Positions 36,501 through 50,767 of a stretch of 64,000 nucleotides of DNA are shown here, one piece after another. The notes beneath the pieces were generated by a model, which was given only the letters and a program-made list of their open reading frames with translations, did no database searches and was not told the DNA's origin. Each line of letters begins with the position of its first letter. The first letter of the stretch is position 1. The DNA is from Chlorops oryzae (lineage: Eukaryota; Arthropoda; Insecta; Diptera; Chloropidae). The stretch spans positions 8,379,697 through 8,443,696 of the forward strand of contig CM035807.1 in the NCBI GenBank assembly GCA_020466095.1, written 5' to 3'. The translations under genes and the position numbers were made by a program.

Positions 36501-39500
36501 CTTAAAATATTTATGTATGCAAATTACACACAGAAAAAAAAAATAAAGTAAAAATAAATAAAAAAAAAGAAAGTTAATTTAGAAATTTGTTGAATTCCAC
36601 AGAAAGAGTGCCCGGGGAACACAAAAAAAAAAAAAGATGATACATTAAGGATCATTTTGATTTTGCTTTTCGTTTGCTTTTTCTAACGATGAAAAGAAAT
36701 TCCGAATTTTTTTTTTCTTTTTTTTTTTTCAATTGAAAAGTGGAAGTTTAGGAAATTTCCTTTAGAAGACGGCTGAGCACACACCGTTTCCATGGAGTTC
36801 GGGGCTCTTTTAAATATTTTGTTGTGACCCGAAATAAAAATGTTGAGATATTTTAGCTTTAATTGAAAGAAATTAATCAAGAAAATCCTGTTAGAATTTA
36901 TGAATTAATTTCGGTGCCTCGAGAGAAATGAGAGCGACCTGTTTCAGAATAAATTATGGATTTCATTAGGTTTGCTGCTGGTGAAGGAAGTTAAATTGGA
37001 GGTTTCCAAGGAAACATGGAAGGAAGAAATTTAATTGAATGCTTTCAATTCCATTCATAAGGAGTCATTGTTTTAAGGTGATATGGGACTCCTTTATTCG
37101 AGAGGTTTCTTACTATTAACCGACCCTAGACGGCCCAACTTCCTTTCACAATTTCTCACATCCTTAAACACAGTGTAATATTTTTTTTTTTTTTTGTTTC
37201 GTTGCATAAGACAAGCTTTTGGGAGTTCCTCGAATTAAACGAAGCCAAGAAGGCAGTCTTGGGGCCTTGAGGATTAGGGCTCTAATTATTAGAGTCTAAT
37301 ACCACAATTCTTTTTTAATGAAAATATAGTTTTTTGTATTTATTCGAAAAAAATCTTGAGCCAGGGTTAAGACCCTCTGAATGCTTGAACATTTCATCGG
37401 AAATTTGGACCTTTAAATTAACATTTTAAGGCATGGATCGAGCAGGCGCAAGTCGGCAACGGGGATCAGAATCGAGCACTCTTCCCGTCGCCTTTTCGCC
37501 AACAAATGTAGGCCAGTCTTCAATCAGATTCCGGACCATGAATCTTTAATCGCAACTTTTTTAATATGAATTGATAGTTAATGCCTGCTCGATACAGGCC
37601 CCGTTGACGTCATCGTGCCTTCATACATGGAAACATCTCATTAATTTAATAGATGCCTATATTTCCCACAATAGTTCCATAGTCTCTAAGGGTCGTGGTC
37701 TTCAACTCGGTTTAAATTCTCGAATCTATTTTTTTAAGTCTTCACGCCAGTTAAACTTAATCAAATGCCTTTGCTTTATTTGAATTTTTCAAAAATTTTT
37801 ATATAAAATTAATAAACTTAGTGTTTATACTGGGTTGAAGACTATGAGCCTTAGAGCAAGTTTATTTCTCCACAAAGCGATGTCTTTCCCGGCCAATGAT
37901 ACTGTCCGATTTTCTCGATAATTTTGCTACGTTCTGGCCCTGGTACTTTAATCCATTGTAACTTAAACAGCCTCAACGAGTACGTGGGCTTGATTTTTCA
38001 CATCTCGAAACTCTTTCAAGATCATATACATTCGAGGGGGCTAGCTCTTTCGAATTGATTTCGACGTAGGTGTCCTGTTCTCTTAATTGTCTTTCATTCC
38101 CTAAGAAAAAAAACAAAAAACCAAATTGCAAATAGTGAAAAGGAGGGACTTATACTCCCTCTGACAGTGGAAAAAAAATTTTCAGACTGATATAAAAAAA
38201 CGAGTATTAATCGATATTATAAAAATAGCACAAAGAAAAATATCTTAGGTTCACAAATTGGAAAGCAGCTGAAAACAAGTTTTACCATGAAATTCGAACA
38301 ATGTAAAAACAAAAAAAAACAAAAAAAACACAAAGATCATATTAAATTAAAGAAAAATGTCAAAATCACGCCTTCTTTCAAGCGCCATCGACCTTTGAAC
38401 CATTGAAAGTCAATGCAAAATCAAACAAACTTGAGTTCGCAGCCAACAGACTGGAAGGAAAGCCCCACCCCCCTTATACGACGCGTCGAAGACACACACG
38501 CATTTTTCAGCTGAAAGCCGACAATGGAAAAGACCGACACACCGCGCGACTGACAGCAACAGCAATCCGACAATGATTCTATGTATATCATCTCAGACGC
38601 CCAAATCAGAGTCGGGAATCAGAAAGAATCACACACAATCCGAATCCGGCTGAACGCGACATTGTCGGGATTGAACAACTTCGTCAGCGTTTCCCGACTC
38701 TTTGTGTAAAGAAGCCTGTGTTTAATGTCAATGCCGCAACGCCATTCTTGCCGTTGTGCTCGGTTCGGGTCTCCTTGTTGTGTGACAAGGGTGGTAATTT
38801 TGGCGCCTAAATCTGTGCTTAATATACCACAAGAACACACAGGCAAAAATACCAAAGATGACAAAAAAAAAAAAGGGAGAAAGCGCGTGCGAAAGACATG
38901 AAGCTTTCTCCTCGAAGGGCAGACACAAAACACAATGGCTGCTTTTACTGCCTACTACCTTCGGTTAACTACATACAAACATTTGAGGCAAGAGACAGTA
39001 AACGAAAGAAAAGCTTAAGCTGCGAGCGAGCGTCAGCGTGAAAACAGCAGTGAAAATTTCTTGTCATAATCCTTTGCGGACTTAAGAATGTTTGATGACA
39101 CAAAAAAAAAAAACAAGAAGAAAAATAAAACAAAGAACGGAAAATGAACGGAAAAGCAGCAAAGATTTAATGAACACCTTTGGTGGGCGTTGTTGTTATT
39201 TTGTTGTCTTTAGTGCGGACGGTCATAAATTTCTTTATTTAGAAAGACGCAGCAGCAGCGGCGGCGGCGCTTCGGAGTTGTCACGTGTCTTCTTGCGCCA
39301 AATTCAACGAAACATGGCCAAAATACAGTAGAAAGCAGTTGAAACTCCCTCTTCCTCTCCCTCTCTCCATAACTTTGGTAGTTTTCAATGCCTTGAGGGC
39401 ATTTAGCATGTTGACGGTACCGAGTATTTTACAAACAAATAAACTTAATCCTTTTCTAGAGCAACCTCTTCGTGATATTTTGCTGTTTTAACTGTGTTCT

Positions 39501-42500
39501 TCGCTGCGTTGCCGCGTTGCCGCTCTGGCGCTTTTGCTGCCAATGCAGCAGATGATAACTTTTGTTTTCAAAAGTTAATTAAGCAAGTTTCTGTCTCTGG
39601 TACTGCTACTGCTACTGCTGCTGCTGCTGCTGTCGCCTGTCATGCTCTGTCCTCTATTCTCTTCGGTTATGTTCTGTTTAAAAAGTTGCCAACAATATAC
39701 ATACATACATTTATACTCGTCGGATTCTGCGGTGCGACATATGCCGCAAAGCGCTTTTCCTCAAGCTCCCAGGATTTATGCTTCGAATTTTTCTCACTGA
39801 AATTTTATGCGTTCTTTTAGCATTTTCCATTGTGACAACTACTAGATGGCGGTCAATGACTTTTTTCGAATGGAGAGATGGAAATTGTTGTGGGGAATAT
39901 AAAATTAAAGTAAAAAAAATGAAAAACATGAAGCGCTCAATTTGATGGCAGGATTATGTTTGACTTTAAAACATTGAAGATATTTGCGAGATTCAAATGA
40001 TTGTCCTTGCAGTGTGAAATTTGTTCCTGGAAAAATTTACCCCCAAGAATGTGTATTTTCTACAATCTAATTTGGCAGTTTCTGTGGCATACTTTAATCC
40101 TTCGAAATAAATTTTTTTAGTTAAAAATATAACTTACGAAATTTCACCAAATGGCGCGAAGGCTTCACGCAACTGCTGAGTTTCTATTTCTGAGCTCAGA
40201 TCTCCAACAAAAATATGAAATTGTTCTAAAAAGAGAAGAGAAAAAAATAATTTTTAAAAAAATTGTTTTAATGGTCTTAAAATATATCAAAGAAACTTTC
40301 GATAATATTACTAATTGTCAGTTAGTTTTCTCGGAAGGGGCGCTTTACCCTTCTAAAATAGGATATTCCCTTTAAGTCAAAATATTGAATACGAAATTTC
40401 ATTCATAAGTTTTTTTAGCCTTCTTGATGTAAGAGTTTTCGGGACTCTTGAGGCAAATACAACCTTTAAGGAAGAATGCCTAATATTTCACAACTTAGGA
40501 AAAGTCCTAATATTTAAGCCTATTTGCTTTGCATTTTCAAGATGCGATTTTTGAAGATGTGATTTCACTTGGCATTTTTTAATTTGCATTTTCAAATCAT
40601 GATTTTTGTTTACAATTGATATTTTTACTATGATGCCACAAATATTCGGCACTATTCGGATGAATATTTTAACTAATTATATAAAATAAGTTATTTAAAA
40701 ATCAGTAACTACAAAATAATTTTTCTCATATAATGTTAAAATTTTTCTTGATTTCCCGCCATTGGCTGCTGAAAATCCTGAAATGGTGTCATTAACATAT
40801 GTTTTACTAGACATGTGCAGTTAAAATCGATAGTAATCGAAAAATCGCATTTTCTTCGCATCTTTTAAAGATGCGCAGAAATGCGTTCAGGATACAACAA
40901 CAAATGCATGTAATTCACAGCATCTTTGCATTTTGCCAAAATGCTGAAAGATGCTAGATGCGTTATAGTGGAAACAGCCTTTTTTACTTATGGTATCGCA
41001 ACTTTTTCGAAGAATCGATCGCAAACAAATTTTTATTGAATTTTTTATTAAAAGCTGTTTTTTACTTAACAAAATATGCACTTTCAAAATCTACACCTAT
41101 GCATAAAATGCGCAGCTATAATTTTATAAGTGAGAGGATGAGTAAAAGCAAATTAATCAATAAGCAAGTAAGGGTGTTATAGTCAGGCGAGCCTGACAAT
41201 AAAATACCTGACACAAACACACATGTTTAAATTATTTTTGAACAACGCCCAAAAAACAGGACCACTAAGAAAGAATATTCAAGAGGTTTTATGGGCCATT
41301 AGGGGCCCCATATACCGACTTTTGTTAAATTTCTTTATGAAAACTGCCCTTTGCCACGCCCACTTTTCCATGTTTATTTTTTTCAATTCTAATCGGAGGC
41401 TTAAATATACACTCAAATTTTAAGTTTCATTGAAATATTTTGAAAAACTCCGATTTTGAGGCAGTTTTGGGATTTTTGTGACAGACCCTAGTACTGGAGG
41501 TACCCCTAAAAATGGTCCGATCGGGTCCATTCTCAAAATTGTTCTTACTCATGTCCCCGTGAGCACGCATACCAAATTTTGTCAAGATATCTCAACTCCT
41601 TCGATAAGATAACTGTATACAAACAAACGGACCGACAGACAGACAGACAGACGGACGGACATGTCTAAATCGAATCTCCTGGTGACACTTATCATTTCTA
41701 TATATATTTTGTATGGTCTAGCTCGACTGGTTCTGGGTGTTACACACAACCACACAAACACAATATACCCTCGACACAGAGTGTGTCGGGTATTAAAATA
41801 CATATTTGAACCTTAAAAGTAGGCAACGTTTTTTGTGATAAAGCTTAAATTTGTCATTTATATTACTAAGGCACAGCGTTTGGACTTTCATAGAAAACGT
41901 TGTTCAATGTTGAAGAAATATTCCCTTTTACCTCATACAATCCCCGAAAGCGTTATACTGGAGTATGAGATTCTAACAGCATGCGCCGCGGCGTGGCACT
42001 GGGCATACACGTCATTCGTATATTTCTATACTCGTTTATCGAAAATATTGAACATCCATATTCATTGGAACAAATTTAAATGCATTTTAGCCTAAGCTTA
42101 TTCCACACTTTCGTGCGTTTAATTTAATTGAATTAAAAAATTAATTTAAAAAAAAAAATTGGTTCAACTGAAAATAAGTACATGTATACCATCCTATGTT
42201 GCACATATTACCACACAAAAGCAGCTTTTGCAACTCGAGCGCAATCTGTGGTCCAAAAAAAAAAAAATATATTTATATAAATGAAAAGGAGCTAAGCCTC
42301 AAAAATATTTGGCGCCATCATCCGCACAGAAATCTGTGATGACGGCGTCGCAAATAAAGACCATAATGATGGCGACTTTTCATATTTGGTTTGTGTAAGT
42401 ACATACACTGCAGCCATACCATATACTCCGTCTATAGAGGGGTGGGGTGGATCGGGTGGTATGGTGTCTCCAAGTAAATACGGCGTTGTGAACTAGCAAA

Positions 42501-45500
42501 ATTTCTGATTGTTTTTGCTCGAGCATGTATGCATGTGTAAACGTCTTACGCTTCGGTTATTTTGTGAAATGAGAATTCTCAAATAATCAAGACAATTAAC
42601 TATGAAGAGTGCTCTTCTCTATTGCATATGTACGAAGACACTCGAAAACACACGAACACACACAAACATATCTGTATGCATCTTGTAAAGTAATAAACCT
42701 TCATAACCAGCAATCGGCGCAACAACAGGGCTTGGGGGGTGGCACGAACGAATTTGCCTCCTGCTGCTTTTGCATTTTATGTAATTTCCATTTCAAATTT
42801 CTTATGCAACCGAAAATTCAACGAAGTTTACCATTACCCGTTATAGGCTGCGTCAAAGCTATCTCTCATTCATGTCGCTGCGAGATGTTCCTCAAGAAAT
42901 TCAAAGGAGAGCTAAATTCCTACCCTAAATAATTAGCACCATTGAAGACGGTAAAGAAAGACGACAGCTTTGCGCTAGATTCATTGCAAGCGAAATTCGC
43001 TACCGTAGTGTTTAGTGTTCTGTGTTCGTGTTCTGTGTTTTTAACTCTACAGTAGCGCGCATTGAATTCAAGGGAATCCAACTGTGCAACGACGCGTCGG
43101 AGAATATGCCCAGTCGTCGTCGTCGTCATCATCGTCGTATACGCAACGCCGGCGCACGTTCAGAAATTAATGTTTCCGGTAATTTTGCGGAGTTGAAAGA
43201 CAAGCAATGCGAAGCAAACCCAACAAAAGACAAAATGCGAAATGAAATGAATTTAAATAACGGTGAATCGGAGAATTATTGAAGTTTTTTTTTTTTCTGT
43301 GGACATAAATTGTCTCGGTTAAGTTAAGTTTGAAGGAACTGCTGCCACACAATATGTTAAGGAAATATCGTTTAAAGCGCCTCATCAAGTTGAGTCAACG
43401 ATATCCTATACACGAAAGCAAAGGTTTCGAAAATTGAAATCTCATTTTTCTGGTTTAAGAAAGGATGTTAAATAAAAAATGGGGGAAAATTATTTTGCTT
43501 GCGATCGAATTCTTAGAAGCTGAGAAACAGAAAACTGATGAATTTTTTGTTAAAAAAATTTGCGTTCAAAGGGTTAATTTACATTTTTTTAAAGGGATAT
43601 TTTGTTCATATCGGAGATGGCTTGGAGTTCCGTTCGAAGAATTGCAGATCCCTCAAATATCACTAAAAAAAAACATTCTTAGAAGGACATGGTCCACATG
43701 AAAAGTGCATTTAGAACTCCATAATTCATACCCTTCATGGGTATGAAACCGAAATATGAGTGATAAGGCTTCAAGGTTGTTTTCTTATTGATCTAGAATA
43801 CTTTAGGTGAATGGAGAGAGCCTTCAAGCTCTTGCCTTTAAGCAACTGAATAATCGTTTAAATTTCAAATTTATTTTTTGCTTCATAAAAAACTTGGTCC
43901 CTCATAATGTTTCTAAAAAGAATTATCAATTAATTTAAAATTTCAACCGCAATCTTATTTATCCATTAATTTTGATTACACGCCATAAAAAACCGAAAAT
44001 TTATCCGTAATTGGTTTTCGGTACTTCCTAAATGTCCGAAAATAATTTCTTGCCCATTTTATGAACTTTCTTTTTTCTTTCTTAATTTGAAAACCATTTT
44101 TATTATCCTTGTTCCCTTCATTGCTAAACAATTTTCACATTAAATTCACAGCAATTCTTTTTTCATTAGGTCTTTGTGCAAATCAATAAAATATCTTCCA
44201 ACAATACGGTATTGTGCCTACTTAAAGCAATCAATCCTGTTATATGACTTCCCTCCATTCAAAAGTCCAACGTGAAAGGAATTTTTGTGTATTTTTTTTT
44301 TTTTTACATTTTTTCTTTTCTCAGTAATGCCGACTCAAATACCAAGAGTACCCAATCAGAGCTATATAAGACCAATCAAAATTTGGGTTTTCCTTAAGTT
44401 AGTCAAATTACTTTGTGCGCGAGAAGTAAAAAGAAAAAACGAAAGAACAAAACCGAAAAGAAAACGAAAATAGGAGAAAGATGAAAAAATGTTCGGGGAA
44501 GAAAAATTTACCCAGAAATGAGGAAATTTATGAATGAACGCGCATAAATCGGAAGGATAAGTACACCCAAAAGAGAAATTTTGCACCCGAAATGAAAAGG
44601 AAGGCCTAATAATTTGCCTCAACATTCGTTCCACTTGAGCGTGTTTTTTTTTTTTTTGTTTCGTCCGTGTGCCAAGGCTCTTCGTGGTTTGCCACCGACA
44701 AGAGTCCCCAACACGCGCATTAACCAAAATGTTCAATTTGCTTTGAATGGGATGTGATGAATAGATAAATGGCACGTGAATGAATGCGATGCGATGCGGT
44801 GCACGAAATGAGATGACGAAAGGATCAAAAACGAAAAGAGCCACGAAGAAGAAAAACCGAAATCTAATACGAACGAATGTGGAAACGAAAATGAAGGCAA
44901 ATCGCAAATATGTCGAATCAACTCAAGGCAAATAAAAGACCAATCAAAATAACAAAAATTCCTTAACTGCACAACGATCAAAGTCATAAGTCAGGCCATA
45001 CAAATTTCCATATAAATATCCTTTTCCACTCAACTTGAATTTCGAAGGCTTTTCCGACTTTGTCAGCGTCCTCGTCGTCGTCTTCGTTGGTGATTTCGCC
45101 TTTTATTAGGGATATCCTCTACTGGATTATTGGCATTTCGTTTCCCAATACCAAATGCGGTGGCGGCGGCGACAGACAATCCAAGTACCACCAACTCTCG
45201 TTCGGTCATCTCCATTCATTCTGTGTGTCTGCCCGATTGACTTATATATGCCGGACAAATTCGTATTGCCTTTCTGAACGCACAAGGATTACGCATCGAC
45301 GTTTGTGCTTGTTCGAGGCTCGTATACTCACATCATTTATACATATATATCTTTGTGCCTTCGTCCTGTGTGCTTGAGTTTGTGCTGACGGCTGTCAAAA
45401 AAGGAGCCCAAAATTATCGCATAAAGATGATGTTACCCATTTTATACATTCAATCGATGAATGTCGCAAACGTTTTTCTTCCTTTTTCGCCCATCAAACT

Positions 45501-48500
45501 GAGGGCATTGATCCCTTTTGGCTTTTGTAGCCGAACGCACACACAAAAACACGCTAGCGAAGACGCACAAAAGTACACACACACACACACACACATTGAT
45601 TTGACTTTTTGAAATCGGTTTTGCTGGTTTAATTTCCTCCAGCTTTTTGTGCGTTCGTTTGCGGTCGTCCACTCAAACGAGTGACTTTGCCAGCTTTCCC
45701 TTTTTTTTTTTCTTTTTTTTTTTTTGTCTGATTTCAGTGTTAGTACCAATACGAAATATTAAGCTGAGCATCTTATCTTTGAGAGCGTTTGCCATAATGC
45801 TTTGAATGCGGTCAATGGCAGCAGTGTTAGGCGGTGTCCTTTTGAACGTTTAAGCTCATCGGGAAAACGGGATTGCCATATTTGATTTCGTTAGTGACGC
45901 GTAACTTGTCGAAATTGTATGTGTTTTCCTGTTCCGAGGATAAATTTGTTTTTTGAAGTCGTGCGGAAAATAGTGGGCGCAATATATCCATTCTCAAACA
46001 TTCAGGAAGTATTTTGATGACATATTTTGTTCCATGCAATTTGCTGATATGGTATAAAAATTTCGAAATAAAGAAAAATTGAAATGATCACAAAAATAAT
46101 AAAATTTCGAGAATCTTGATTGGCCTATCACAGTTTCCGTAAATGATAGCTTTAAAAAATATACTGACATGCAGATCAATTTTACACTCTTTTTTTCTAT
46201 GAGGAGAACTTCAATTAACCTTGAAATATTTTTTTTTTTTTTTTGTTTTGTTGAAAGTTCATTTTCAGCAGCTAAGAGATATGATCAAAAATGTTTCGCA
46301 AGTAATTGAAAAAGGTTATGGAAGCAATGTAATTCAAAACTTTCAACAAACACCAAACAAAATCGAAGCGCTTGATAAGAAAATATTGAATTTCTTCTAA
46401 TCAAGAAGTCTCAAAGAATCGAAACTTTTTAATTCACCGCAAGCAAATAATTTTTTTAATGAAGCTCAACGTGTTCATTCGATTTTCTTATTATTTTCAT
46501 GCAGCTCTTATTACTCTTGCCCCCTCCTCTAGTTTGCGGTCAGGGAGCTATGCGGGAGCCAAGTCAAGCATAAATTAGAGAAAGAGAGAGAGAGCGCCCG
46601 TTTATTGTAAATCAATCGACCTACGCAGATTTCAAAACGACATCATTAGTGTCGATTGGCGGCGTAACTGCGACGTTTATTGCTTCCGCAGCGACATTTT
46701 CAATATTCCATTTTCTTACTTATTTCTTTTCTTTGATATTTTCCTTCGTTAAATTATTAGAAAAACGACGCGACAAATGTGTGACTATGAATCGCTGATA
46801 CAGGAAACGTTCTCGAAATGATATGCTGTAAGGGATAGTAGAATTTTCTGTTAGGGAGACACAAAATGTTGCAGGTTTCCTTTTTTTTTTCACCAAGAAA
46901 AGACGTGCAAAACATTAAAGGTTTCTCTGGCGATAACTCGTTATGTCAGGCGAACGCTTGTGAATTGGGACTTGTGACCTCATTTTGTATTTATATGATC
47001 TTCCTCTGAACTCCTACATAAGAAAAAAAAAAAAAATGGTCTACATATGAAGAAACGCCCGATGAGTATAAAAATTTTATGTTTTATGTTTCCAGTGACC
47101 TTTGAAGCATACAAATAGGGGCAGCACTGCTGTTTGCTAAACTTCAGAAAGTGTAACTTACACATTAGCTTCTGTCAGCTTTATTTGATACTCGTATTTT
47201 GTGCACACTATCACAACTTTCCTCTTTAGCCCTCGCTGACGGTACTGTGAGGAGGCTCACGTAAAAGACGTCGCCCTTAATGAGTTAATTAGGCTTTGTT
47301 GCTGTATTATTTTACTTATTTTACTTTCTGTAACGCATATAGCAAAGGCAAATACACATGCTCTCGTTAACCCACACATACATACATACATACATGCACG
47401 TGCACATGTATTGTACCTCCAACCATCGGTACAACTACGATTGCAATGGCTCTTATAAATTAATCATAAATCCAATGCGGTAAAGAATATTGTACACGGT
47501 GCTTAGGCCCGACCATGCTAGGCTCTAGGAGCGCTGGGCTATTTTCAGCGCTCGATTGCATAATGTAGAAGAATGTGGCCTGCGGAGATAGTGCGGTGCG
47601 GTGCGGTGCGATACGATGCGGCGCGGCGTTTCGCTCGTTGTTTTATTTTAAGCGTTCCGTTTCATGTTCCTTCCTGTCTGCTGTTGTAATTTTATGCTTC
47701 CTTATACTGTATATTGCATGCACATTTTCAACAGTACAAATCCCTCTTCTCTCTTGTTCGTTGAAAAAACAAAAAAGCCGACAAAAATACATACAGTTGG
47801 TACATTAACATGTATAAAAGCTCGAATCGGTTTGCCCCACCGACGTGTGCAAAAGTATTAACGTTATTAAAGTCATCCATCCGTGTACATTCATTAAAGT
47901 CGGAAATTTTGCTTTAGAAATTACTGTTGCGTTGTTAGTACCTCTCTTCACTCTCGCCCTTGCCCTCACCATCACCCTAGCCATCACCATCATCATCGTC
48001 GTCGTCGTCGTCGTCGTCGCCGTTGACTCGTTGAATGTTAGATGTGGATCATCTAAAGCGCTTAATACTCGCTCTATGAATACATACAAATTTTATTTTG
48101 TAACGTATTGCGTACACGTTCGTTCCTGGCATAAATCCGATACACTCGTACGTGTGCGCACGTGTGCGTGCTAGAGTGTCTCGTGTGTGTGTGTGTATGT
48201 AGGTGTTTGTGTTGATAAGAGCGTGTGTGTGACATTTCCGGTACAAGTTTTACTTTTTGCTTTGAAATTTCTATGTCTGTCTCGCAAAGCGAAAGGCCTA
48301 TTTCGATTTTATGCCATGAAATTGAAAGTGAGCTTAATTAACTGAAGCCCTCAAGACAGTGAAAGGCTTTGTTTCAATTACTCCTGTTTTACGTTAAATA
48401 GCATACTAATGTGCCGGTGGGAGGGTGAAAAAAGTTTCACTTTTGGTTTTTTTTTTCAAATATTTTTTTTTTTTTTTTGGTTTTCTTGTGTGATTTTTAT

Positions 48501-50722
48501 GGCTTAATTTGCGACACACAAAAATTATTAGACTGCAAAGATTTGAGATTAGAGAAAAGGTCTGTGAAATGCTTTTTGGCGAAAAATAAAAATAAACTTT
48601 TCTATTAAGAGAATAAATAAAAACATTTTAATACAATTAGCGCGTTTAGCAATTAGTTCTTAAGGACCTTTATTTCTCTTCTGTGTTCCTTTCTTGGTTT
48701 ATCGAATTGAGAAAAAACTTGAAATCATCGCAGATTGAAAGAAAATTTTTCGTCAAAAAGGCCATGGGCGATTATAAATACTAACGAAGTGTACCATAGT
48801 CGGAAAAGTTTTGAAAGAATCAAAGTAGACACAAGTAAGCAATTAGCTAAGCTGTGACAAAGTGTACCATAACAACGCGACGCAACGTGATGAAATTAGT
48901 CGATTTGTTATCCTAAGCTTTTTTAATTCTTGTGTTATGCAACGTTAAGTAGTGTTATGTTAAGTTATGTTAAGAAGTGTAATGCTGTGTTAAGTTGCGT
49001 AATGTTAAGTTGTCAAGTTATGTTATGTTAATTTATGTTGCGTTAAGTTACCTTATAAATTATGTTTAGTTATGATAACTTTTGTCAAATTTGCTAGTTG
49101 CGTTATGTTGCGTTATGTTGCGTTATGTTGCGTTATGTTGCGTTATGTTGCGTTATGTTGCGTTATGTTGCGTTATGTTGCGTTATGTTGCGTTATGTTG
49201 CGTTATGTTGCGTTATGTTGCGTTATGTTGCGTTATGTTGCGTTATGTTGCGTTATGTTGCGTTATGTTGCGTTATGTTGCGTTATGTTGCGTTATGTTG
49301 CGTTATGTTGCGTTATGTTGCGTTATGGTGCGTTATGTTGCGTTATGTTGCGTTATGTTGCGTTACGTTGCGCTATGTTGCGTTATGTGCGTTATGTTGG
49401 TTAGTGTTAAGTTGCGTTATGTTGCGTTACGTTGCGTTATGTTGCGTTAGTTGCGTTAAGTTGCGTTACGTTGCGTTACGTGACGTTAAGTTACGTTGCG
49501 TTTTGTTATTGTGCGTTATAAGCGACATGTTGCATTATATTACGTTATATTACGGTATGATGCGTTATTTAATGTCGTGTTATGTCACACTTAACTGAAG
49601 CTTTTGGCATCCCAAGGACTAACTAGATTCAAGGTCATTTTGAGGTTACAATCTCTCAATTTCCTTTCCCCAGGTATGTGACAGGTTCCGCAGCAAACCA
49701 AGTAAATTAAAAAAAAAACATGTAGCTGTAGCTCACAAGAGAGTATTTCGATTACTTAGCGGATTTGGGATAAAACTACTTCGAAGAATTTCTTTTGTTC
49801 GGAGTGGGCTCCGAAGGACTTTACAGCTAAACAATGTGTACGTGGTATAAGCCCCAAAATTTAATAAAATAGAAAACGCTCCTTACCAGAGCACTAACAA
49901 TTTCATCAATTTTTATTTTAATATCATTCATTAACCGTTATTATGATAATTAAAAACCACTTGAACGGGACCAAAACAAAATTTGCAGACGCTCCGTATC
50001 TCCTTTGCTCTCCATGCAACTTAAACACAACATTCATATATACATATGTACATGAGGATACAACACTGGCTTATCTTCGAGGTAAGCTAGTGAAGAAGAA
50101 GAAAACTATGAAAACTCAGACAACCACCGGGGCATGCCAGCGTAGTAATTCTCATCATAGAAGGTTCGAAAACTTCAAAACGAACACAAAAGGCAAAGTT
50201 AGACAAATGAGGCCGCTCCCCCCCTTCTACACTTTGAATGGTTGAAGTTGCACAGAATCTCATTAGAATTTAGATGAGCCTTAATGAGTCATTGTTTTAC
50301 ACACGGTTAGAGAGACGAGACAACACCAAACAAAGCAAGTCGAACAACACAACAGCGCACAGACTAAGGCCCTAAATGGCGTTGAAGAACCAAAAATGGA
50401 GCACAATTAAAGAATGGAGAGTTTAGACCCAAATGTGGATGGAGTGCTGCTGCTGCGGGATCTCTTTGAAGCAGTTTTGCTTAATTGAAAAGAAAGGACA
50501 TTCGAATTTCGTTTTGTGCTTATCAAGACATTTAAAAAAGCTTAACATGAATTTAAGCTCGAAATACCGACACCCCCACGCATGAGAGAGAAAGAGATGG
50601 AGAGAATTCTGACTCAATTGACGTTGCAAGAAATGAAAATGACTTAGTCCCGGAAACTATCATCCGAACAGAGGCAAGTCATGTTCCACCGCATAACCTG
50701 AATATACGTATCTATTTATCTA

Positions 50723-50767
<45 letters not shown>

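Noticed and set aside
42920..43282. Open frames on both strands over CG-rich DNA with a CGT repeat
   Set aside because: The composition resembles a leader or promoter, but neither frame resembles a protein and no phase-1 donor to the 40225 exon was found.
44362..44987. Phe/Ser-rich open frames of up to 181 residues on the minus strand
   Set aside because: No domain, low-complexity composition, no splice link; judged chance in AT-rich intron.
49072..49598. Three long overlapping open frames rich in Cys, Val, Arg and Tyr
   Set aside because: They arise only because a 10-base repeat without stop codons stays open in every frame.
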